In this document: positions 8,436 through 17,760 of the stretch, piece by piece
Layout of the letters: every line of letters starts with the position of its first letter
Position numbering within the stretch: the stretch's first letter is position 1
Source of the DNA: a virus
DNA length: 61,922 nucleotides
Virus record (IMG/VR): IMGVR_UViG_3300017952_001659
Location: 1 to 61,922 of that record
Reading direction: 5' to 3' (one strand)
Notes under the pieces: model-generated
Told to the model about the DNA's origin: nothing
What the model saw: the letters and a program-made list of their open reading frames with translations, nothing else
Databases searched by the model: none
Position numbers and translations under genes: made by a program

Positions 8436-9478
8436 TTTCTTTGATCGTATACACTTTTTGAACACGACTTAACACAAGTCATGCACTTATCTTTTCCTTG
8501 CCAGTACTCTGGTAATAACTTAAATAATATTTTATCAGTATGCAAAACACCGTCTTGACAATTTGGTAAACCAACTCGTTGTATTATTTCCTTTGTATTG
8601 TCTACTGCTAAATTACGCAAAGTATGTATTGGTAATTTTTCTTCAATATGGTTTTCTAGATAATCACTTCCTAACCAACAACACGGAAAAATATTTCCGT
8701 AAGGATCTATATAAACACTTTGGTCTGTCTGACATAACGGGTTAATTGTTGCATTAGATAAAACGTTTTCTCTAATATTTTTATCAACTAGTTTATCTAA
8801 CTCTAAATTAGGAGTTTTTTTAAATTTTGAACGCTGTGCAGGTTCTAAATAATATATTACTTCACCATTATCGTTGTGTACTTCAAATTTATCTATATTA
8901 TAAAATCTCGAAGTACTAATAAAATTAATTTTTTCAACACCTAAATTTAATATATATTTTTCAAGTTCTTCTACGTCATGTTCGTTATGTGCAAACACAA
9001 GACTATCTACTCTTGCTTTTCCTCCTGCATCAACAAATGCACGTAAATTTTCAATTACTTTATCAAACTTTGTATTTTTACGATATAGTTCATGCTTACC
9101 CTTAAAGCCGTCTACAGCAAATATAACTTCGACATTTTGTTTTGCAAGTTTGCGCCACCATTCTGTATTACGCATACCTCCGTTAGTATGTATTGCAAGT
9201 CTAGCAGTTGGATTGCACTCTCGAACATAAGAATAAATTTCTAAACAATCTTTTGCAAATGCAGGATCACCGTAGTTGCCGCAACTGTAAAAATTATCTA
9301 GTTGTGCTAAAAAGTGTTTAGGAAACCATTCTTTAAATTGTTCAATACTAATATCGCCATTACGTATAAAAGGACGAGTTTTGCCACCATTAAAATTTCT
9401 AGCACACATTGGGCATTGTGCTTGACACTTATCTGTTAGTTCAATGTGAACTTGTTTTATCTTATATACTGGCTGCAT
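8432..9478 (-). CDS. Radical SAM/SPASM protein (classical order)
   Basis: The 348-residue product has the radical SAM motif CQAQCPMC at C18/C22/C25 right after a VHIELTDK strand. The C-terminal half carries a SPASM-type arrangement: PLCQTDQSVYIDPYGNIFPCCW, a cysteine at about 307, and C332-x2-C335-x3-C339. This is the usual order for maturases such as those of the sactipeptide and anaerobic sulfatase type, and it differs from its six neighbours. The GGE position reads YSCGNYGDPAF, which is GNYGDP-like rather than GGEP. It overlaps the upstream glycosyltransferase gene by 17 bases. The substrate is unknown. Confidence 0.85.
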   Translation of the reverse strand: MQPVYKIKQVHIELTDKCQAQCPMCARNFNGGKTRPFIRNGDISIEQFKEWFPKHFLAQLDNFYSCGNYGDPAFAKDCLEIYSYVRECNPTARLAIHTNGGMRNTEWWRKLAKQNVEVIFAVDGFKGKHELYRKNTKFDKVIENLRAFVDAGGKARVDSLVFAHNEHDVEELEKYILNLGVEKINFISTSRFYNIDKFEVHNDNGEVIYYLEPAQRSKFKKTPNLELDKLVDKNIRENVLSNATINPLCQTDQSVYIDPYGNIFPCCWLGSDYLENHIEEKLPIHTLRNLAVDNTKEIIQRVGLPNCQDGVLHTDKILFKLLPEYWQGKDKCMTCVKSCSKSVYDQRK

Positions 9479-10145
9479 TAAATTGTTCCTCTAGCCAGTC
9501 AAAGTCATTTATAAGTTTTAACGCAGCATCATTATTAGAATTTACTGTACCGTATTCTTTTCCAGCTAGTGCTCCGCTAATTGCCCATTTACCATTTTTA
9601 CGTTCTTCGCCTACACTACACCAAATTTTTAATCTAGATTCTGTTTCTTCGCTTACTTGTCCTTCAATTACTTTTGACGACAATTTAACACATTCTCTAA
9701 ATGCACTACGCCAAGAACTATAAGGGTCTGTATTAAAGGAGGTATAATTTGATATTTGTTCAACTACTTTAAACTTATCGCTTATACTAGTTGTCATATC
9801 AGTTTTACTAGTATCCATATTAATTGTTAATTTACGAGGTAATAACTTTACTCCGCCATAGCCGTAAATTAAATCGTTAACAGGATTTTGACTGCGCCAT
9901 ACGTGTACAGTATCTAAATCCCAGTCTGGAACTACATAATCAAAATTAAAGTTGTCTACAATGAGAGCATCAGCGTCTACTATCCAAACCATTTTTGTTA
10001 GGCATTTTTTAGCAGCAGCAATATGGGCTTGGTGTATTCCTTTTACTCCGTTAATACGTTTAGCAACAGGAAACCGTTTTTTTAGTTTTTCGTAATTTGT
10101 GTCTGCATAACGTTCATTATAACTTATAAAGACTATATCGTACAT
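9462..10145 (-). CDS. Glycosyltransferase-like protein (GT-A type)
   Basis: The 227-residue protein opens with a strand and FISYNE (nucleotide-sugar binding side of a GT-A fold) and has a candidate metal-binding D57-A-D59 in VWIVDADALIV. Later stretches include YGYGGVKLLPR and a WRSAFRECVKLSS helix. The gene at 14695-15624 is a paralogue, sharing the RxxGVKG motif, the DxD position, NGLRYGNGGLKCWPK and WRAGFREGVKLA. Families like this occur in marine T4-like phages, usually without known substrate. It lies two bases downstream of the nucleotide-sugar dehydrogenase gene, which may provide the donor. Confidence 0.6.
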   Translation of the reverse strand: MYDIVFISYNERYADTNYEKLKKRFPVAKRINGVKGIHQAHIAAAKKCLTKMVWIVDADALIVDNFNFDYVVPDWDLDTVHVWRSQNPVNDLIYGYGGVKLLPRKLTINMDTSKTDMTTSISDKFKVVEQISNYTSFNTDPYSSWRSAFRECVKLSSKVIEGQVSEETESRLKIWCSVGEERKNGKWAISGALAGKEYGTVNSNNDAALKLINDFDWLEEQFNAASI

Positions 10146-10147
10146 GT

Positions 10148-11374
10148 TTATTTTTTTCTAGTGTTGCCATAATGAACAACTTCTATACCTTCTAGTTTTG
10201 GCATAGTCCTCCAAGGATCAACAATTACACTACCTGTTGTAGGAGTGAAGTACATTTCATCATCAGTAACACTAACTCCTGTGCCTGAATAAGTTACTTT
10301 AGCATTATGTGCCATTAATACTACAGCAGGTTCATCATCAACAGTTGTATCTCCTGTAAGAGGATCTGCATATGTTAATTTTACGCCTGCGGCTTCTACA
10401 AAGTGTCCGACTAATTCACTATAACTTCCTATAGTGTACGGTACGTAAGGCTTATATGCTCTGCCATGAATTACTACAGGCAGATTCTTTTCTTGTGCGA
10501 TAGATATTAATTTTTCAGCCATGTTTTTTGCTTGCATATCTCTACTATGCATAATAGCATGGAATAAATCATAACCTAAATCTAGTTTTTCTGCTAGATA
10601 TCTTAGTGCAATGTTGTCTCTAGGATGACATGCACCTGCATCACCTAAACCAGCAGTTAAATAACGAGGACCTGTAATACGTTGTGTTGCTTTTTTAAGT
10701 GCATCTGTAACTACATCAACGTTTATATTACCATTACGTTCAGCAACGTCTTGAATCATATTAACTAAACCAATTTTAGCACTAATAAATGTATTATAAA
10801 AAACTTTAATTGCTTCTGCTTCGTCCCATGTTCCAATATTTACAATTGGATTGTTTTCCATTAGCGGCTGATAAAAATCTGTAAGTATTTTTGCATCGCC
10901 TGTTTCTGAACCATCATCCGTTCCAATAATTAAACATTCAGGATTTACCATATCCCATTTGACTGATCCCATAGCAATTAAATAAGGATTATAGATAAAT
11001 CTTGCATTTGTAATACAAGGACGTAAATGTTCTCTAACTGTGCCTGGTAAAACTGTACTAATAAGAACAACCAATTGCTGTTGTGTTACATATTTGTTAA
11101 TTTCAGTTAGAACATCTTGGACAATACTGTAATCAAAATCTTTTGTAGGTAAGTTAGCAATAGGTTTACTTCCACCGTATTCTTCACTGTGCGGAGTTGG
11201 CACAGCTACAAAAATTAAATCTGCATTTTGAACTGCTTCTTCAACGGTATTTAATAACGGAATTTTTGCACTAGGATCCTTTACAACATCATATCCAACA
11301 ACATTGTAATGATGACTCATAACCTCTGCACAAGGTAATCCTAATTTTCCGCATCCTATCATTGCTACGTTCAT
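10148..11374 (-). CDS. UDP-glucose/GDP-mannose dehydrogenase family protein
   Basis: The 408-residue protein starts with an NAD-binding MIGCGKLGLPCAE (GxGxxG at 7-12). It continues with DLIFVAVPTP, STVLPGTV and EAIKVFYNTFISAKIGLVN, all typical of nucleotide-sugar dehydrogenases. The catalytic cysteine is C249 in AGLGDAGACHPRD. The expected reaction is two-step NAD-dependent oxidation of a sugar nucleotide, such as UDP-glucose to UDP-glucuronate. Length is slightly under the family norm. AGAGGA lies just before the ATG, and an AT-rich TATAAAAATA stretch precedes it, a possible weak promoter. The gap to the upstream SGNH gene is 44 bases, the largest inside this operon. Confidence 0.85.
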   Translation of the reverse strand: MNVAMIGCGKLGLPCAEVMSHHYNVVGYDVVKDPSAKIPLLNTVEEAVQNADLIFVAVPTPHSEEYGGSKPIANLPTKDFDYSIVQDVLTEINKYVTQQQLVVLISTVLPGTVREHLRPCITNARFIYNPYLIAMGSVKWDMVNPECLIIGTDDGSETGDAKILTDFYQPLMENNPIVNIGTWDEAEAIKVFYNTFISAKIGLVNMIQDVAERNGNINVDVVTDALKKATQRITGPRYLTAGLGDAGACHPRDNIALRYLAEKLDLGYDLFHAIMHSRDMQAKNMAEKLISIAQEKNLPVVIHGRAYKPYVPYTIGSYSELVGHFVEAAGVKLTYADPLTGDTTVDDEPAVVLMAHNAKVTYSGTGVSVTDDEMYFTPTTGSVIVDPWRTMPKLEGIEVVHYGNTRKK

Positions 11375-11418
11375 ATTTTTTCCTCTTATATTTTTATAGT
11401 TATCTAAGTATTTTTAAT

Positions 11419-12159
11419 TTATTTTAGATTGTGAAGAATTTGTTGTGTCCAAAGATCAATACCTTTCCTAGAAGGATGGTTATCTGTATCATATCCAAAT
11501 ACATCTCCTTGAAATTTGCGTTGTAATCTTAGTTTTTGTCCAGAACCTGTGATTACTGCACTATTATCTTGGCTGTACGTTGGTATTGATTTTTCGTAAT
11601 CATAAGTTGCTGAAAAAATACTGCTCTTATAACTAGGATCTCTTAGTAGGTTATAAAACGACTCACACAAAACATTCAAATAAGGATATTGTTTTGTTAA
11701 ACTTAAATCAATGTCGCTACATCCGCCAATTAAATTTATTTTAGTTTTATATGTTTTTCCGATTTCGTTTAAGTTATAGTAAAAAAGATCTATTAAAGTT
11801 TTATTAAATTCTTTATAATTGCCATTTTTAAATATGTGACTAAAATTAGCTGTATTATGATTTATCTTAGATATAACACTTCTCATTGGTTCTGTTTGTA
11901 TTACTAATATACAAGTTTTAGGTTTTCTAAAAGATTTTACAGTGTAAGATTCTAATACACCTCTTAAGGATTCTAGTATAAATTCATTACTTACGCCACC
12001 TTGAGAAAAATTTTCAATTTCTGAAAAATATTCTAATAGTTTTTCGCTGAAATAATTGTCGCCATTGTCGATAAAAGATCCGTCAGGCGTTGTCCAAGCG
12101 CCTCTACCCCAGCTGTCTCCAAAAATTAAAGCTCTGTGATACTTTGATGCTTTCCACAT
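11419..12159 (-). CDS. SGNH-like hydrolase
   Basis: The 246-residue protein begins with ALIFGDSWGRGAW, the block-I pattern with candidate nucleophile S16, and has NFSQGGVSNEFI where the glycine and asparagine blocks are expected. Near the C-terminus TDNHPSRKG provides H228 and D226. The usual spacing is D-x-x-H, so the acid may be displaced here or come from D224. The start shares one base with the upstream stop (TAATG at 12159), so it is probably coupled to the radical SAM gene before it. The role could be deacylation of a glycan made by neighbouring enzymes, which is inference. Confidence 0.55.
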   Translation of the reverse strand: MWKASKYHRALIFGDSWGRGAWTTPDGSFIDNGDNYFSEKLLEYFSEIENFSQGGVSNEFILESLRGVLESYTVKSFRKPKTCILVIQTEPMRSVISKINHNTANFSHIFKNGNYKEFNKTLIDLFYYNLNEIGKTYKTKINLIGGCSDIDLSLTKQYPYLNVLCESFYNLLRDPSYKSSIFSATYDYEKSIPTYSQDNSAVITGSGQKLRLQRKFQGDVFGYDTDNHPSRKGIDLWTQQILHNLK

Positions 12160-13433
12160 TATATTAACTCATAAATTTCTGGAAATTTAACAGGACGCAT
12201 ATTGTCTAAGGTTTTTAAATAATCAAGTGTTTGGTCTAACTTATCACTCCAGTCTTCACTATTCATAAAATCTATTAATCCGCTCCATTGTTGTACTTCG
12301 CTGTTGTCTGGATATTTTGCCATAAAGTTTCTTAACTTTTCTTCTACTCGTTTTTTTGATTCAGCAGATAAAACCTTTGTACAAAGATATTGAGGCCAAT
12401 GTAGTGTAGCAGCGTGAAATAGTCCGTTACGTCTTGTTCTTTTTCCTATTTTTTTAAAGTTTTGCGACCAAAGCCATTCAGCAAATTCTGGTAGCCAATA
12501 GATGTTAAGTGCCTGAACAGTAGTGTTAATGTCTACAATAATGTCGCCGCCAGTAGTATTATCAAATGTTTTTAAATTCTTTACTACTTCATCCCACTTT
12601 GAAGGATATCTAATATAAGAATTTAAATCTTCGTGCGCATCTAAACTTACCATAATGTGTGTTTTCTTAAAGTGAGTCCAAAGCTCTAACAATTCTTCGT
12701 CTACAACAGTGGCATTTGTATGATAACGTATTTCTACATTTTTAGCATGATCAATTTCTACAAGATATTTTATTAAGTCTTTGTGTTGTTTAATTAGTAG
12801 AGGCTCTCCTCCTGCAAAAATAAGATCTCTAATATTATGTACATCTTTATAAAAGCTATCCCAAAACGCTTGGTTTCTATACCATTCGAACTGTTCAACA
12901 ACAATATTACTTTTATGTTCCCAATCCCACTTAGCTTCACTAGTTAAATTTTTTGCAAGTATTTTAGAATGATTAAGCCATTTACTGCTATCATGTGGTC
13001 TACACATTATACACTGTAAATTACAAGTATTGCCTAATCTAAAATCAACACTAACAATGCCGCTATCTATAGAACCGTCTTCATTTGTTTCTGCAACAAT
13101 TTGTCTTAGTTCATTTATTTTTATAGGGCTCCATTGATTTGCCCAAACATCGTTTTCGTTCTGTCTATGACTTCTGACTCCAGCAGCTTCTTCTTTATAA
13201 CAACTATTACAGTACTTGACAGGTTCATTGTTGAGCATCTTTTTGCGAACTTCTTTGTATTGCGGACTATTCCAAATTTCTTCCCAAGTCATATTATTAA
13301 GATTTAATTCGTGTATAGGAGAAGCAACACAACATAGTTGCACTGCGCCGTTTGTTTGTGTTGCACAATGTATCCACGGCATTATACAAAATTTTTCTGT
13401 GGATTTTAATCTATCAAAAAGTGGTTTTGTCAT
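12159..13433 (-). CDS. Radical SAM protein with N-terminal Cys-rich (twitch/SPASM-like) region
   Basis: The 424-residue product has C16 in FCIMPWIHCAT, C34/C35 in VQLCC, and C75/C78 in YCNSCYKEE. The radical SAM motif CNLQCIMC follows at C137/C141/C144 in RLGNTCNLQCIMCRPHDSSKW, then IFAGGEPLLIKQH. The match to the 5457-6836 protein extends across the whole length (RLGHTCNIKCVMCSPHDSSKW there), so the two are clear paralogues. It is separated from the other radical SAM genes by the dehydrogenase, one glycosyltransferase and an SGNH gene, which argues for one functional region rather than a chance insertion. Confidence 0.85.
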   Translation of the reverse strand: MTKPLFDRLKSTEKFCIMPWIHCATQTNGAVQLCCVASPIHELNLNNMTWEEIWNSPQYKEVRKKMLNNEPVKYCNSCYKEEAAGVRSHRQNENDVWANQWSPIKINELRQIVAETNEDGSIDSGIVSVDFRLGNTCNLQCIMCRPHDSSKWLNHSKILAKNLTSEAKWDWEHKSNIVVEQFEWYRNQAFWDSFYKDVHNIRDLIFAGGEPLLIKQHKDLIKYLVEIDHAKNVEIRYHTNATVVDEELLELWTHFKKTHIMVSLDAHEDLNSYIRYPSKWDEVVKNLKTFDNTTGGDIIVDINTTVQALNIYWLPEFAEWLWSQNFKKIGKRTRRNGLFHAATLHWPQYLCTKVLSAESKKRVEEKLRNFMAKYPDNSEVQQWSGLIDFMNSEDWSDKLDQTLDYLKTLDNMRPVKFPEIYELI

Positions 13434-13436
13434 TAT

Positions 13437-14693
13437 CTATTCCATAAGTGCATTCATTAAATCTTCTTTGAGATTTTTATATATTGTAACATCGTGTCTT
13501 TCTTTTAGCAATCTATAATTATGTTCAAATATAGGTTTCATTTCTATCATAAGTTTGTTTAATTCTTCATGAGTCCTGCTTATAAAAGTGTTTATACTAG
13601 TAATAGCCATTTTTAGTCTTGTTTTATCGTCTAGTACATCGTCGTAGGATTCGTCTATATAGTCTCCAAATGTTTTATAGCCTAACTCTTTAAGTAATTT
13701 TACTGTTCCAGGGCGAGCAATTGCAACAAAAGGTTGCATAAAAACAATAGGCTTAAACATTTTTTCACTTAAAAATAAAGTATCTTGTCCTTGAGCTTTG
13801 TTTTCAAAAAATGTTTCTGTTACAATATACAAATAACTATCATAATATTTTCTTATTTTTCCCCATTCGTTTGATGCAGGATTTTGAACTTCAGGATTTA
13901 TTCCATCATTGTATGTTAACGGAATTAACGGCTTTACTTCGTTGATATATTTTTCTTTTAGATCTGGATAGTCTTGGTAAAAACAATCTTCAACCCAATC
14001 AGTATAATCTTTGCCGTATCCTGCAGACTTAGCACAGGTTAAAATTCCTTGTTTTTTTACATCAAATAAACTCGTTACTGTTGCATATCTATGTATCGAA
14101 GGTCTTCTATTTAAACATATAAATTTATGTGTTCGAGGACGCTCTACAGCATTCATAAATGTGTTATAGTGTGTATCTCCGTTATAGTTTCCGTATATTT
14201 GCCGTTCCCAAGTATTAAAAGTTACTGTTTTTACAGTAGGATGAGGATTATAATTTCCTGATAAAAAAACAACATGTTTTTCTTTTAGGTCATATTTAGA
14301 TTTTAATATGTCTAAAAGACTATCCCACCAAGTCCATGTCCATCCTTCAAATGGACAAAGAAGCAATATTTTACAATTACCTTTTTTAATTTGTTCAATA
14401 ATTTCAGGTTCTATCTCAACTTGATCAAATACAGTTTCTATTGACCAAAGACTAAGTGGTATTGGATAATAAAATTTTGGTGCTTTTTTTGTAAACTTAT
14501 TACGCTTGGGTATTTTAGAAATAGGTTTATAAACAAGTTCAAAATCATTACCAAACACTGCATAAAGATGTGTTGTGTCTACTAAATCCACTTGAGGATT
14601 AGCTGTATGCTTCCGGTATAACTTTTTAGTAAATCCGTTAACATAAGGAAGTTTATTTTTTCGAGGTTTTATGTCTACATAAATTGGAATCAT
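13437..14693 (-). CDS. Putative glycosyltransferase-like protein
   Basis: The 418-residue protein lacks a motif I can assign with certainty. Two stretches recall a family common in marine and algal viruses: FICLNRRPSIHRYATVTSLF in the middle, and SEKMFKPIVFMQPFVAIA followed by LKELGYKTFGDYIDESYD towards the C-terminus. The second resembles the donor-binding region of fucosyltransferase-like and GT-B type enzymes (TEKxxxP pattern). No signal peptide or membrane segment is visible. It is tightly packed, with a 1-base gap upstream and a 3-base gap downstream, between a glycosyltransferase and a radical SAM gene. The function call rests on pattern memory and context. Confidence 0.45.
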   Translation of the reverse strand: MIPIYVDIKPRKNKLPYVNGFTKKLYRKHTANPQVDLVDTTHLYAVFGNDFELVYKPISKIPKRNKFTKKAPKFYYPIPLSLWSIETVFDQVEIEPEIIEQIKKGNCKILLLCPFEGWTWTWWDSLLDILKSKYDLKEKHVVFLSGNYNPHPTVKTVTFNTWERQIYGNYNGDTHYNTFMNAVERPRTHKFICLNRRPSIHRYATVTSLFDVKKQGILTCAKSAGYGKDYTDWVEDCFYQDYPDLKEKYINEVKPLIPLTYNDGINPEVQNPASNEWGKIRKYYDSYLYIVTETFFENKAQGQDTLFLSEKMFKPIVFMQPFVAIARPGTVKLLKELGYKTFGDYIDESYDDVLDDKTRLKMAITSINTFISRTHEELNKLMIEMKPIFEHNYRLLKERHDVTIYKNLKEDLMNALME

Positions 14694-14694
14694 A

Positions 14695-15624
14695 TTACAA
14701 CTTTTCTATAAATCTTTGATGGTCTGTTCTAGCAGGATGTTCATATACTTCTTTAAAAAATTTACTTTGATCTTTATCAAGTGGTGCTGCTGCTATAGGT
14801 AATTTGAGTTCACTTACTAGTTGCTGTCCTAATACTACAGTTTCTTCTAATAATGTATCATTGGTGATTTTCTTTGAAACAGTATTATCCCAATAATTAT
14901 TAAGATATTCAAAGTCACGAACATTAACATAATCCCAGTCTGTACACATAGTTTTATATAACCCTTCTCTAGCACCATATATAGCCCAAAGCCCGTTAGT
15001 AACATCAGAACCTACCATACTCCAAATGTACAGCCAATGTAGGCAACGCCAATGATTATTTTTAAATTCTTCTTTAGCAATTCTTACACCACGATCAGTG
15101 GCAAGTTTTACTCCTTCTCTAAATCCTGCTCTCCAAGCCTGTGCAGGTGTTTCATTATTATATACATCAGAATATGTACTGTTCATTTGTATGTAATGAG
15201 CGTCCCAACAAAAGTCTACTTGGGCATGAGCATTATTTGGATCTGCATTTTCATGAGTACGCATACGTAAAACATATTGTTTAGGCCAACATTTAAGTCC
15301 ACCATTGCCATAACGCAACCCGTTGATTTCGTTTCTGCCGCACCAACTTATTACAGCATTTTCTAAATCCATGTGTTCGTTAAAATCAATTTCTTGGTTT
15401 AAAAAATCTTCCCTAATCCTATTGTCGCCGTCAACAGTAATAAACCGCTCAGTTTCTGATAATTCAGCACAAGCCTTGTGTGCAGCATCTGAACCTTTTA
15501 CTCCGTGTACACGCTTTGCCCAGGGCACTTTTGAACACAAGTCTGCGTAATTTTTTTCTGCATTTGGTTCATCATAACTTAGATAAATTATGTCGTAGTC
15601 AATAGGTTTAAAAATTTTTGACAT
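14695..15624 (-). CDS. Glycosyltransferase-like protein (GT-A type)
   Basis: The 309-residue protein is a longer paralogue of the 9462-10145 product. It shares YDIIYLSYDE near the N-terminus, RVHGVKG, a D65-G-D67 metal-binding candidate in FITVDGDN, RYGNGGLKCWP and QAWRAGFREGVKLA. An extension of about 80 residues follows. Its ATG shares one base with the upstream stop (TAATG at 15624), coupling it to the modular protein gene. The donor and acceptor are unknown. A carbohydrate-transfer role is plausible because three further transferase-like genes are nearby. Confidence 0.6.
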   Translation of the reverse strand: MSKIFKPIDYDIIYLSYDEPNAEKNYADLCSKVPWAKRVHGVKGSDAAHKACAELSETERFITVDGDNRIREDFLNQEIDFNEHMDLENAVISWCGRNEINGLRYGNGGLKCWPKQYVLRMRTHENADPNNAHAQVDFCWDAHYIQMNSTYSDVYNNETPAQAWRAGFREGVKLATDRGVRIAKEEFKNNHWRCLHWLYIWSMVGSDVTNGLWAIYGAREGLYKTMCTDWDYVNVRDFEYLNNYWDNTVSKKITNDTLLEETVVLGQQLVSELKLPIAAAPLDKDQSKFFKEVYEHPARTDHQRFIEKL

Positions 15625-16928
15625 TACTCAAGTACCTCATGTGTATAATGATTAAAATACTTTGATGTATATACGCTTACTTCATCAGTTTCATAGTCTG
15701 ATTCAAAATCAAAAGAAACTGTAGATTCCAATATTTCTTTTAGTTTAAAAGACAAACTTCTATACAAAACATTAGGATTGCTAGGAGAAGTTACACTAAA
15801 ATAAAGCATAGAATTAGAATTAGCAAATGAAGTTTTTAAAAACTTTTTAGTTAATGGATGAAGTGCAATGTTCCACTTTTTGTTTATTTTATTTTGTGTT
15901 AGTACAATATCTACATCTATAGCCGACTGTATTCTATATAATTGTCTTTCTAATAAAACTAAACTTCCGTTTTTAAGTTCTTCAATGTTTGTAAATTTAA
16001 CATTATCTTTTAAATTTTCCCCGTGTACAATATTGTTGTTAGAGGTATAATAAAATTGTGTTATTCTATCAGTTGAGTAATTTTCAAATTCAGTAGTGCT
16101 ATCTTTTTCGACAAACATATAAAGACTATTATTATCTAAAAATAGTTCATAATTATCAACATTTTCAAATTCTAAGTCTTTGTTTTCGTCATCATATAAC
16201 TTTACATTTTTTTCGACTAAAGTAGCATTGTTTGTTCTAAACTTACTACCTTTGCGTTGATTCTTTTTAATTTTATAAACTTTGTTGTTTATAAAAATAT
16301 GCTGACCTTCGTAGTGTTCAACATCGTCGTACCAAACATCAACATTTACTCCTACATACTGCTGTTCTTTAACAATCATTTTACCAGTATTAATTTCGTG
16401 CGTAGGTGTAGGTACGTCTGGAATATATACATCTTTAATATATATTCTACTGATATTTTCTAAACTAGAAGCAGCCTTTACATCTACATTTAAAATGTAA
16501 ACATTATTGTCAAACCATACAAAATTACCTTTGTTATATTTTTCTCCTTGTTTCCAAATAAAAACATCAATACCTTTATACTCTTTTATAAACTTGTATA
16601 ACGGATTTATATTTGAAAACTCAATCTTAGGAAGTTCGTAACAAAAATTACCAAGAGAATTTGCTGCTAGTTCAGCATTTATTTTTTTCAAACGAGTTTG
16701 CTTTTCGACTATGTCGTAAATTACTGTATATTCGTCAATATTTGACTCACCATTTAAAATAGGTTTAGCATCATATATAGGAACAGCTAGTACATCATAT
16801 TCGCTATCTTCTTTTGTGCCACTAACTTTGTGTATTTTTCCAGTTGCTTGGTCATAATACACATATGCATCATTTGATGCTGCTTTTACTTTTAAATTAG
16901 TTATTAGTTCAGCTAGATTAGACGCCAT
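15624..16928 (-). CDS. Modular virion-like protein with CBM5/12-like repeats
   Basis: The 434-residue product shows repeats with the pattern W-x5-Y-x-G-x2-(I/V)-x4-x-VY: VFIWKQGEKYNKGNFVWFDN and VWYDDVEHYEGQHIFINN, each followed by a lysine-rich strand. These resemble the short beta modules of carbohydrate-binding family 5/12 that also occur several times in the giant protein at 30743-46204. I read it as a structural or adhesin-type protein rather than an enzyme. It overlaps the upstream glycosyltransferase gene by 11 bases and the downstream one by 1 base, so it sits in a glycosyltransferase operon and could be a substrate or partner. Confidence 0.4.
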   Translation of the reverse strand: MASNLAELITNLKVKAASNDAYVYYDQATGKIHKVSGTKEDSEYDVLAVPIYDAKPILNGESNIDEYTVIYDIVEKQTRLKKINAELAANSLGNFCYELPKIEFSNINPLYKFIKEYKGIDVFIWKQGEKYNKGNFVWFDNNVYILNVDVKAASSLENISRIYIKDVYIPDVPTPTHEINTGKMIVKEQQYVGVNVDVWYDDVEHYEGQHIFINNKVYKIKKNQRKGSKFRTNNATLVEKNVKLYDDENKDLEFENVDNYELFLDNNSLYMFVEKDSTTEFENYSTDRITQFYYTSNNNIVHGENLKDNVKFTNIEELKNGSLVLLERQLYRIQSAIDVDIVLTQNKINKKWNIALHPLTKKFLKTSFANSNSMLYFSVTSPSNPNVLYRSLSFKLKEILESTVSFDFESDYETDEVSVYTSKYFNHYTHEVLE

Positions 16929-17760
16929 TATAACTCCTATAACTTTTTAAAACCGGTGTTTTTTCAATAAAACTATTTTCTGTATAATGAAAAATTCCTG
17001 ATTGTATATAGTTGCCTATTTGTAATTCGCAGTTTTCTGTCGTATATACTGGTATCTTATCTTGCCAACTTGATTTAACTTGTTCCCATCCTTGACAATA
17101 TGGTTTCATATGTACAAATGTTGGAAAACTAGTTTTAGAATTTGTGATTTCAGTTTCACAGTCTAAAATTTTAGTAACAATTGCTGCACAAACATCGATA
17201 CTTACATGTTTGGGTCTAGTTTCTGGTGTAAGATTTTTTTCGTAAAATGCTTCCCAGTTTTGTATTACAAGTTCTAGCCATGTATAAAATTCTTGTGCAA
17301 AATCTGATTTTTTAAAGTAATGAAATCCTGCAAACAAATTAGGCAAATTATTATCAATAAATGTTTTTCTATAATAACTAGTGTTTGCAGTGTTTCCTCT
17401 ATAGTCTAGTACTTTGTTTGTAAAAAATAGCTCATAGTTCGATAAGAAGTCCCACCATCTATCAATGTTTTGTAAAACTAGCATATCAGTATCCATTACA
17501 ATAGTTTCATCATATGGACTAGCATGATAGATTTTCCAACGATTTTCTACTTTCCATTCACTTTCTTCAGCAGCGTCTCCAAAAGGGATCGGAATAATGT
17601 TATCAAAAAACTTTTGGTAATTTAAAGGAACATCGTCATCAGTAATAACTGAAATTTTAGTTTCTTTATTGTGTGTTTGTAAACTCATTGCTAACAAACA
17701 TGCTTGCATTACATAATCTGTTTCGCCGTTTTGTGCTAGAACAACTATACCTTTACTCAT
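16918..17760 (-). CDS. Glycosyltransferase-like protein (GT8-like GT-A fold)
   Basis: The 280-residue protein begins MSKGIVVLAQNGETDYVMQA, a strand with a nearby acidic residue, then ISVITDDD. The DxD motif is D90-T-D92 in SPYDETIVMDTDMLV, the arrangement found in GT8 and related retaining transferases, where it binds the metal and the sugar nucleotide. The gene at 17757-18608 is a paralogue sharing SPYDETIxMDTD. Start and upstream stop overlap as ATGA. A short C-terminal HYTENSFI-type segment has a histidine that could complete the metal site. Substrate unknown. Confidence 0.65.
   Translation of the reverse strand: MSKGIVVLAQNGETDYVMQACLLAMSLQTHNKETKISVITDDDVPLNYQKFFDNIIPIPFGDAAEESEWKVENRWKIYHASPYDETIVMDTDMLVLQNIDRWWDFLSNYELFFTNKVLDYRGNTANTSYYRKTFIDNNLPNLFAGFHYFKKSDFAQEFYTWLELVIQNWEAFYEKNLTPETRPKHVSIDVCAAIVTKILDCETEITNSKTSFPTFVHMKPYCQGWEQVKSSWQDKIPVYTTENCELQIGNYIQSGIFHYTENSFIEKTPVLKSYRSYNGV

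Noticed and set aside
2333-9478. A RiPP cluster with a short precursor peptide
   Set aside because: I looked for a small gene beside the radical SAM genes, but the genes overlap each other and leave no room for a precursor. The PqqD-like and ABC exporter partners are also not seen.
1088-13433. A complete queuosine or preQ0 biosynthesis operon
   Set aside because: Only a QueC-like gene is present. The radical SAM proteins are much longer than QueE and have auxiliary cysteines, and no FolE or QueD pattern was found.
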